Shown here piece by piece: positions 6,687 through 14,600 of a stretch of DNA of 17,183 nt. The stretch spans positions 1-17,183 of the forward strand of contig JADGJL010000614.1 in the NCBI GenBank assembly GCA_027600665.1. Reading direction: 5' to 3'. The notes below the pieces were generated by a model. The model saw only the letters and a list, made by a program, of their open reading frames with translations, searched no databases and was not told the DNA's origin. Positions within the stretch are counted from its first letter, which is position 1; every line of letters begins with the position of its first letter. Position numbers and translations under genes: made by a program. The stretch is from Irineochytrium annulatum (taxonomy: Eukaryota > Chytridiomycota > Chytridiomycetes > Chytridiales > Chytridiaceae).

Positions 6687-8421
6687 ATGTCCCAATCCCC
6701 GCTAACACCTCGGTCCACTTCAATGCTCAGTAAGTCGTCGGTCGTTGGCTGCTCCCGCCCCGCCCTCACGGTGAAGTGGTTCTGACCGCAGCCCATCCAC
6801 CAAAACAGGCATACCCCGGGTGCAGAGCTTCGAGAGCCTCTCGCCCCTAGTCGGCGAATATGGTGAGAGCACACATGATCCTTTTTTCGATATCCCGCTT
6901 TTCGTTGTTGACGTTTTCTTCCTTGTTTAACGGGACGCAACTGATGATATCCGTTCCCCTTTGCAAGCCCAGGCGAGGACGCGGGCGCTGCGGCTGGAGG
7001 GGTGCGAGAAGCAGCTGGAGGATCAGCGAGAGATCATCCAGGGATTGATGAAGAGGTTGCAGAAGGAGCAAGAGGAATTGAATACTGTCACGGCTCATAT
7101 GTGAGTGTTAAAAAAGATGTGTTCGGTAGGAATTAGGGTAGGGGTGTGGTAGGGTAGGGTAGCAGTAGGAGTAGGAGCAGCAATAGGGACGTTCGTAAGT
7201 AGGGGAGCAGGGGCAGGGGCATAATACTGACGGATATATTTCTTCTTTGCAGAGCTTCGCTGGAAAAGAAGGCGGCAAATGTACGTCGTTTTTGCGAGCT
7301 AGCAGCGCTCACAACATTTCATCTCAGGTGATGTTCTTCCGTGTCGACCATGTAAAAGCGGATGACCTGCCGAAGAGCAAGGAGAGCGAACAAAGGCTGA
7401 GGGCCAGCGTGAAGGCCCTGATGGAAGAAGAGCCGCGTTTGCGGAAGGAGGAGGAGCGGCTTCAGCTGATCGTCACCGAGTTGGAGGGGGTGAGGGAGCA
7501 GGTGTGGAAGCTGATGAATCGGGTATGTATGCTGACTTTTTCCATGCATTGGGGTTGAAGGTTATCGTTGGCAAAAATCGCGGAGCACTGACCAAGATTT
7601 TGTAAATAGTTGTTTGAGAACTCGCACGGCCAGTACCCTGAGGAACGAGTGTTGTACTCCCGGTTCATGACTGCTGTCGAGAAGATCGTTAAGGTTTGTT
7701 TGGCGGCTTTTTTCATCGGTTTTTTTCCAATTTATTAATGAGGTTTCCCACAAATAGGACTCTGAGCTGCAGATCGACTACATCGGCGCATATGAAGCAC
7801 TCAAGGCTTCACGTGTCTGCCACGACGTTGACCCGATCATGGCGACTGTACACTCTCACCGGGCCATGATCCTAGTCCCGGACCTCGCGCGGACATTTAA
7901 GCCCTCCCGAGCCGACATCAGCTTGTAAGGCGCTCGTCTTATTTTGACCCCGATGCGCCTTACCAGTTTTCCACCTGGACAGCCGGGGGTACATTACAGA
8001 ATCCATCCTCTATATCCAGAACGCCACCAACGCCCTCCGCTCCTCCCTGTCCGACCAAATCGACGCCCTCTCCCACCTCGCCGCCGAGCTTCACGACCTC
8101 CGAATGGAGATCATGGACCGCGGCTCCGCCAACCCGCCCACGCGGGCCGAGAACACGGTCGTCCAGCAATTGCTCTTCCCCGCGCGCCGGCGGGACCTGA
8201 AGCTCTCCATCAGCAAGTTCGCCAAGAAAACCGCGAGGGACGTGGCGTTCGCTTTCGCGGTGTGGATCCCGACACCGGAGGAGGAGGAGCTGGCGAGGGC
8301 CATGACTGGGATCACGTTTGGGCTCGGCGGTGGCGGACAAAGCGGAGGTATTGGGAGGAACTCGCCGAGTTTGGGGCCGTCAGATTTTGAGGGGGAGCTG
8401 CCAGGTTATACGTTGACGTAG
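6687..8421 (+). CDS. Multi-exon coiled-coil protein of unknown function
   Basis: I do not recognise this protein. Exons are 6687-6729, 6809-6862, 6968-7100, 7253-7280, 7328-7522, 7610-7693, 7758-7924 and 7983-8421, giving 380 aa; all phases agree and all introns are GT-AG (47-152 nt). The N-terminus is short and Ser/Pro-rich (MSQSPLTPRSTSML). Residues 34-76 and about 105-150 are charged, heptad-like coiled coils, followed by a mixed helical region (152-300) with DYIGAYEALKASR and ATVHSHRAMILVPDLARTFK. A later conserved-looking block includes FAKKTARDVAFAFAVWIPTP, then a Glu-rich and Gly-rich tail. No signal peptide or membrane span is visible, so it is probably cytosolic or nuclear. The start is unsettled. 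A longer form from ATG 6548 joins 6729 to 6792 through a better-looking acceptor (CCGCAG) and gives 432 aa. A third option is the ATG at 6860, which abuts a donor. Exons from 6968 onward are solid. Confidence 0.65.
7101..7252 (+). other. G-rich intron 3 of the coiled-coil gene
   Basis: A 152-nt GT-AG intron (GTGAGT...TTTGCAG), the longest of this gene. It is full of G runs: TAGGG/GTAGG-type repeats at 7135-7161 and three GGGG runs near 7202-7219. The set at 7136-7159 meets the G3N1-7 quadruplex pattern on the transcribed (RNA-like) strand. Confidence 0.7.
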
Positions 8422-9031
8422 GAGGAACCGGGGACCGTCGAACCGGGTCGAGCGGGGTTGATGCGGCGACGCCGATGGACTAGGGCTGTCTTCTGTCGGT
8501 CGTGTCGGATCTGTTAGTTTTGGACATTTTTGATTCACGTCCACATTTTATAGTATTTAATTGCAAGGGCGGGCGATTGCAGAGTAACGAATACGTATCC
8601 ACCTTTCTGGGCCCATGACCGACTGCGATTGCTTTGCGAGGTATCTACTCTCTCAGCAAGCGTGTAGAGGCGTAATTTTATCACGAGCGGCAGCCTTGTT
8701 GGCGGTGGGTGGTGGATTGGCACAAACACGCCTCCAACAGCCAGCGACTTTTATTCCTTTCCGGCCTTAATATTACTTTCACAACTGCTTTCAGTTCACT
8801 GAAGTTGTTGTGCTGGCGATATTGGTTGTTCCTCGTTCCCCTTTTTCTCGGATCCAACAACACCGCTCGTCGATCAGGTCCCAACGACATCATCCGCATC
8901 GAGCTCCTTGTCTCGACCCTGAGCTATCGTCGTCCAAGGGACGATCTGCGACCCGTCGAGGGACTGTGCTCGCCGCCGATCTTCTCTCTCGCTTCCCGCC
9001 CATCTTCTAACCCCCACCTGCCGCTGCCGTC
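8422..9031. other. Intergenic: 3' flank of coiled-coil gene and promoter of DUF2985 gene
   Basis: 610 bp between two plus-strand genes. The first part is moderately AT-rich around 8520-8570. The last 200 bp before ATG 9032 are C/T-rich, as in many fungal 5' UTRs. No gene, TATA box or exact AATAAA stands out. Confidence 0.5.
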
Positions 9032-10090
9032 ATGACATCGTCCACCTCGACGATGGAACACCTGAAGCCTACCGAAGGCGCCCCTCCGCCGGCAGGCTGG
9101 CGCCGGCACTTCACCCGGGCCGCCCTCCGCCCCCTCCTCACACCCTTGAACTTCGTCATCCTCTTCTTCGCAGTCGTCATCGTTGTCTCGGGCGCCATTC
9201 TCTTCATGGTCCTCGTCCGCTGGATCCAGCTCCCGGACCAGGACACTAGGGGCGTCTGGGTCGAGATCAACTCTCAGATCCTCAACGCGTGCTTCACTCT
9301 CTCGGCTCTGTGCGTGGCGCCGTCGAGGATGCTGAATCTGTGGCGGCTGTGCGTGTACATGAGCCGGACCAAGGTCGGGAGGGAGGGGACGGGTGAGCCG
9401 CGGAACGTGGAGATTGCGGATCGGATCGAGAGGACGTACGCGCCGTTACTCCTTCGCCCCGACGACCGCAAGCTGGCCGACGACCCGGCGACGTACGCGG
9501 CGGCGCTGCTGGACGTGAGGAGGAGGTGGCTGCCACTGATCCTGCTGCTGAACGGGCAGTGCTTGTTCCAGTGGCCTATCACCGTGGCCATGTGGGGTTG
9601 GGCGACGCACTATCAGGACAGGCCTGGCTACATCGTCGGCGCCTTTTTGCCGCTGTCGTTTTTGAGCGGGACGATTGGGGGCAGCTGGTTGGGTTACCTG
9701 CAAGGGAAGGTGGCGAAGGCGAAGAGGGCGGCCGAGCATGATGCCGAGAGCGGGGAGGGGGCGAGCGCGGGAGCCGGTGGCGATGGGGATGCGACCGCAG
9801 GGGTTGTGAAGCCTACGGCGGCGACGACGGCGGCGGCCGGTCAGAGCGCGACGACGATGGGTGCGGGGAACTCGGAGGACGGCGGGTATGACGACGAGGG
9901 GTCGGCGATCCCGTTGACAAAGAAGGCCGGAGGGTTGGCGAAGAAGCACACGACGTCGACACTGGGGGATGATGTAGGGGTCGACTCGGTCTCGCATCCG
10001 ATCGAACCGGCAACAGGCCCTGGATCAGGCTCGAATGGGGCGGCGCCGGGGCCTTCAGTTGCGGCGAATGGCTGGATGAGTGGCATGTGA
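9032..10090 (+). CDS. DUF2985-family integral membrane protein
   Basis: Single exon of 352 aa. The ATG at 9032 (GTCATGA) is the first in frame and precedes the first hydrophobic span closely. Membrane segments: residues 38-62 (LNFVILFFAVVIVVSGAILF...), a conserved semi-hydrophobic block about 79-97 (EINSQILNACFTLSALCVAP), 166-186, and 200-223. The E-I-N-S-Q-I-L-N-A-x-F-T pattern followed by P-x-R-x-x-x-L-W is what I recall as the hallmark of DUF2985, a fungal membrane family sometimes linked to PLAC8 domains; its function is not known. A basic and Gly/Ala-rich hydrophilic tail (about 225-352) contains no recognisable domain and probably lies in the cytosol. The gene is convergent with the Nudix gene on the right. 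Confidence 0.78.
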   Translation: MTSSTSTMEHLKPTEGAPPPAGWRRHFTRAALRPLLTPLNFVILFFAVVIVVSGAILFMVLVRWIQLPDQDTRGVWVEINSQILNACFTLSALCVAPSRMLNLWRLCVYMSRTKVGREGTGEPRNVEIADRIERTYAPLLLRPDDRKLADDPATYAAALLDVRRRWLPLILLLNGQCLFQWPITVAMWGWATHYQDRPGYIVGAFLPLSFLSGTIGGSWLGYLQGKVAKAKRAAEHDAESGEGASAGAGGDGDATAGVVKPTAATTAAAGQSATTMGAGNSEDGGYDDEGSAIPLTKKAGGLAKKHTTSTLGDDVGVDSVSHPIEPATGPGSGSNGAAPGPSVAANGWMSGM

Positions 10091-10204
10091 AGGGACAAGC
10101 CTCTGGGAATGGTGATTTAACTTGATCCTTGTTGATAAGCATTCTATCATGTTTGAGGCTTCGTGTCGTTAAATATTTGCAATGCTCTTGAAAGCTTTAT
10201 TTTT

Positions 10205-10230
10205 ACGTCATCAGCTCACGTCATCAGCTC
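10205..10230. repeat. 13-bp direct tandem repeat (ACGTCATCAGCTC x 2)
   Basis: Two perfect adjacent copies, 10205-10217 and 10218-10230. Each contains ACGTCA, the core half-site bound by CREB/ATF-type bZIP factors. It lies about 115 bp after the DUF2985 stop, so a promoter role is not obvious. Confidence 0.8.
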
Positions 10231-10346
10231 CTTATTAAATCTCCTGTCTCGTTTGCTTTGTTCGTGTTTTTTTCTTTGCACAAAATCAAGTTAGGTATTA
10301 TCGGCTGCATCGCCCCACGTTATATGCGAGTGCCAGATGCAGGACT

Positions 10347-10352
10347 AATAAA
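10347..10352 (+). other. Poly(A) signal AATAAA (candidate, DUF2985 gene)
   Basis: Plus-strand AATAAA 257 bp beyond the DUF2985 stop codon. The distance is long for a compact fungal gene, so confidence is low. Confidence 0.3.
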
Positions 10353-10436
10353 TACAGCGTAAAGGCAAAATCACTCTCGTCACGTTCTTCGTTGAAAGCA
10401 CACATCAGCGCTGTCCTCCACTCAATCGTATGAATG

Positions 10437-10442
10437 TTTATT
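10437..10442 (-). other. Poly(A) signal AATAAA (candidate, Nudix gene)
   Basis: Minus-strand AATAAA 128 bp beyond the Nudix stop codon. Confidence 0.45.
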
Positions 10443-10569
10443 TACTAAAATGATCTGCAATGCCGATTCCTATGCAACCGCCGGGCTTTGGGGCTCTCCT
10501 AAAATCCCCTCGCAATCCCTAATTCTCATCATACTAATCCCAAACAACCACCTAAAAGTATCTCGTTTT

Positions 10570-11262
10570 TCAGGCAGCCTTCCAGCCATGCTTCTGCTGC
10601 CTCCACTGCTGTAGCGCCTGAGTAAATGGCTTGTCGTCCTGCACGGCAAAGAGCTTCTCGGCCTCCTCCACGGTCACGATCTTCCGCTTCCGGATTTGGT
10701 CCTCAGGCCAGGTGTCGGCAACCTCGTCCACATCTTGCAAAAGTAAAATGGTCAGACACCACGCACGTAGAAAATGAAGAGAGAGCCGGCGTTTTGCATC
10801 CCATCGGGACTTACAGAGCGTGAAAAAGTGGAACATGCACTTTGGCTCCTCCTTGTTACCCTTCAGACCCTTCGCGTGTGGGATGGCCTGTAGCCTGCTC
10901 TCCTCGTCAATCCTCCCCTTAACGCCGCCCTCCTCCCACGCCTCCCTCCTGGCCGACTCCGCAAAACTCTCGTCCTTCTCGGCGCCACCTTTGGGCAAGA
11001 TGAAGTTCTCCGGGTGCCGCCGGCTGTTCACGAGCACGATGCGGCCGTCCTGGCAGACGGGGATGCAGCCGACGACCTCACGCGTCCCAACGGCATTGTA
11101 GACTTGATTGTCCCGGCCTTATTACCGAGGAGATTTTGGTCAGGATACAAAGGCACGGTGACGAAGAGGATAACTACCATGCCGAGCCTCTGCGGCGTAC
11201 GGTTCACCGCCGGTGTGGCCGGCGTCGGAGGTCGAGGAAGCGATGGAGGCCGACGAGGACAT
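10570..11262 (-). CDS. Diphosphoinositol polyphosphate phosphohydrolase-type Nudix hydrolase (Aps1/Ddp1-like)
   Basis: Exons on the minus strand: 11262-11178, 11117-10815 and 10733-10570, giving 183 aa; introns are 60 nt (GTAGTT...ATAAG) and 81 nt (GTAAGT...GCAAG). The Nudix box is complete at residues 72-94: G-x5-E78-x7-R86-E87-A-x-E90-E91-x-G93-V94, preceded by NFILPKGG. Family members Aps1, Ddp1 and human DIPP hydrolyse inositol pyrophosphates and often diadenosine polyphosphates or polyphosphate. The DIPP subfamily is suggested by the N-terminal RDNQVYNAVGTREVVGCIPV (30-49), which the first splice joins correctly, and by the later TWPEDQIRKRKIVTVEEAEK block after FFTL. The protein is small and lacks a targeting signal, so it is probably cytosolic or nuclear. 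The start at 11262 is the first ATG leading into the conserved frame; the 28 residues before are Ser-rich and variable, as in other fungi. It lies downstream of SAC3 on the same strand. Confidence 0.9.
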
Positions 11263-11633
11263 GATCAATGCACGGTTGCTGCTGATGAGGTGGTGGTAGC
11301 AGAGGAGGTAGGCAGAGGAGGAGCAGGTTGAATGGGATATCAACTTTGACACCAGCTTCCTCCACGATAGCAGGAGCGGGAAAATTGCGACGTGTGATAA
11401 TAAACAGCTACATGCTTCCGACTACCAGCAACGAAGATTTATGGCCAAAAAGGCGCTTTAATTACAAAAAGTATTGCTGTTCATGGCTTGTGCATCTTTT
11501 GGTATAAAACATCGCTTTAAAAAGCAGCGGGCCTCCATACAAGAATACAGTGTAAAGTGTATACGAGTCTACGCATATTATTAGCTAAGAACTACACTAC
11601 TATAAAAACACACACACAGCCCCATCTCGCGGG
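11263..11633. other. Intergenic: SAC3 3' flank and Nudix promoter
   Basis: 371 bp between two minus-strand genes. It is AT-rich at 11395-11610, which should include the SAC3 3' UTR. There is no exact minus-strand AATAAA or TATA box, and no gene is seen. Confidence 0.5.
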
Positions 11634-14600
11634 CTACTCCCCTTCGTCAGGATCTGCACGCGCACCATCACCCTCCTGTATATTCCGCTTGCTTATCTCG
11701 ACCTCCTCCTTAGCTCCCTTTATCGCCTCCGACAACCGTCGCTTTAGTGCCTCATACGCAGAGACTTTCTTCCCGCCCTCATCGCCAGCCGCCGTCGCCA
11801 CGGCCCTCCCTTCTGGTTCGGGACCCCTGATATGCATCGGCGTCCGCCCATCGAGCGATGTTGCACGCCGATACCTCGACCCTTCTTGATGATCATCGTC
11901 CGATGCCTTCCGTTTTGTTGGCGAGGACGTCGCCGACGACGATGGCGCTAGTACGGATCCCGGCGGGGACCGGTATGGCGTCGGTGGCGAGCTTCCATTC
12001 GGTTTCCTGCCACTGGCGGTGATGGTCTTGTCCGCAATGATTGCCCGCGGGCGGACGAAGCGTTCATCGTCCCGCTCGTCTGCATCTTCGTCGTGATGTA
12101 CAGGCTCGACATCGTCGTGCTCCAGCTCGTCCACATCCTCCTCCCCACTACTCTCAAAATACTCCAGTGTCCTCCTCCATTCCTCCACCACCCGTCCCTC
12201 CCACTCAATCACGATCCCGTTCGCCCGCTGTCGGAACCCCTGCACGCACCCTGCGACAGCACCGTAGTCATACCAATACGATGCCGGCGCGCCCTCCTCA
12301 TCCCCTTTAGCAACCCAGGCGTCGTCCGCCTCGATAAGTTGCCTCGCGGCGGCCGTCAGGCCCTTCTCAAGCGCTGCGATGCTGACGCCAGCACAGGCTA
12401 GCAGCAAGTTTGAGAAGGGGAATCTCTCCGGCCTTGGCCCACTTGCCACTCCACCGCGCCCCACACCACCATTGAGAACGTATACTTCAAACGGAGCAAT
12501 CCTCGACCAAAGCGACGCCAGCAATCCGGATGCTGTATTCGATGAGGTGTCCGGCAACTCGATCATGAGACGGTGTACGTAAGACTCGTACATCTCCTTC
12601 ACTGCGCCGATTTTAGCTGAAAGCGTCACGTAGCCGGGTTTAGACGGGACTTCCATATGCGGTAGCCGACACTGGCTGATCATCTTTGGCAAAACGGACA
12701 AGAAGCGTTCAGAGTTCCACGGTATTGGGGGAATCCTCGGGTCCTCGCCCGTTGCAAACTCTCTTGCGGGGTATGGGATATTAGCGCTTGCCGGAGAGAA
12801 TAGCGATTCGACGACGTCGAGCTGGGCGTTAAATAAGTCTACCATGGCGTTGAATGTATCCGCATTGGCAGTAAGATCAAGGGCTATACGATGGAATGTT
12901 AGTTCAAGCGGACAAGCGGGCACCGGTTGAATTATGTCACGTACCAAAATCGTCATCAGGGGCGGCCTCGTCCATCTTGTTTGCAGCAAATCGAACAATG
13001 TCCGCCGTATGTGTCGAAATAACGTCTAATCATTGTAGCTTTAGTCACCGTACGTACATAAGGAGCGAAGAGGAAAGATATTACTCACCTCGAATAACGT
13101 CACTGTGAACCACCGGATCGGGGCCTGCTTTCTCCGCCAGCCAAACAAGACCCCTCCGTAACTCCTTCATTGCACCCTCAAAATCTATCGCGTCCGCTCT
13201 CCCACCACCTTCGATTGCGATTACGTCAATCGCACTCACGGGCCCACCAGAGTCCGCGAGTATTGATACGAGATTCAATTTGTCCTTTCCCTGCTCCAGG
13301 AACGCCTTTAACGGCAACTCGTCTACAGGCCAATACACCATTTGCAACGGCACCTCAGACCCGCGAGGAAGGCAGGCTAGGAATGCATATAATCTGCTTC
13401 TCTCCTTCTCCCACCATTGACTAGAAACAAGCAAGATATTAGAATTAACGCAAAGAAAAACAAGACCATTACCTAATATCCGTCCAATCTTCGACCACCG
13501 TAAACTGGAATAACGCAGCTTTCGCCCCGCTTGCCGCAGATTCCGCGTTCGTCTTCAACGGGTAAACGGCGGGGCCCGGCGCATCCACATGCGAAACACA
13601 CATCGTTGCCGTTCGCCGCACTAACCCCCTCGTAACGCCACCTTTGGATTTATTGTCGTAAACCTCCTCCCTCCGGGCCCAATCAACCCTTGTTAGGTGG
13701 TGAACTCGTACGCCACCAGCGTGTTCTATCATTTTACTCGAACTGTCGGCGGGTCCGAACTTGCTCCGTATGAAGGCCGAAGCGAAGCTCCCGTTGCCGT
13801 TACTAGCGCCAGCACCGGCATCCGACGGAGGAGTCGAAACTACCAACTTCCAACGAACATGGTTTTCACGGGGCGAGGACTTCAGTAAAGGCCCGCCAAT
13901 GACATCGCCCAGGTCCAAGAACTGCAATAAACGTTTTCGCTTTTCTACGCCCTATCGAATACCCCGTAATCAGAACATCGCTCGGCTGAAGAAAATCGAA
14001 AGCCGCCTCACCTCCGCCATAACCCTGCAAATGTCCGCATCCCCGGCCGCTCCTAGCCCATCGCCCCCAAATCCCTTGGCAACCACCTTCCCCCTCCGCC
14101 CGGCCGGCCCTCCAGCTACCCCTGTCGACACATCACTTCCCAATACATTCAAGTAAAACCGCACAGCCCTCTCCTGCCGTTCCCTTCTCTCCCGCATCCT
14201 CCACTGCGCCCTCGCGAGCGCGCCGTTAAACCACTTGTAAAACACGCCCCGGCACCGCTGCGCGGCCGCCTCCGTCTCCATAGCCTCAATATCCGCCACC
14301 ACCTCCTCACATAGTTCTTCAACCATCTCCCCCGCGACTTCGTCCTCCAACCGATCCGCCGCGCTTCGGGCCGCCGCGTCTTCGGCCAGAAAAGCGCGAC
14401 AGACCGCCTCAGTCTCCTCGTCGATTAGGGTCTGCACGATCTGCACCATTTCAGGTCCCCTCGGTGTCGGTGGGGTCGGGTCCGCGGCCGCGACGGCGCC
14501 TGACCCAGAACCGATGATTAATGGAGCGAATACTTGAGGTGTCCTGACAGTCTGCGGCATCTCGACACTGTCTCCCCCGAAGGGTCTAACCGGGCCCTGC

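Larger units (their letters stand above)
10091..10569. other. Convergent intergenic region with both 3' UTRs
   Basis: 479 bp between the stops of the DUF2985 (+) and Nudix (-) genes. It is AT-rich, contains a 13-bp tandem repeat and candidate poly(A) signals for both strands, and no gene. Confidence 0.6.

Noticed and set aside
6422..6940. 172-codon minus-strand ORF in the divergent promoter
   Set aside because: It overlaps the first exons of the coiled-coil gene, is Arg/Gly-rich, and resembles no family.
9446..9997. 183-codon minus-strand ORF, extremely Arg-rich
   Set aside because: It is a shadow of the DUF2985 gene, whose membrane segments and family motif are clear.
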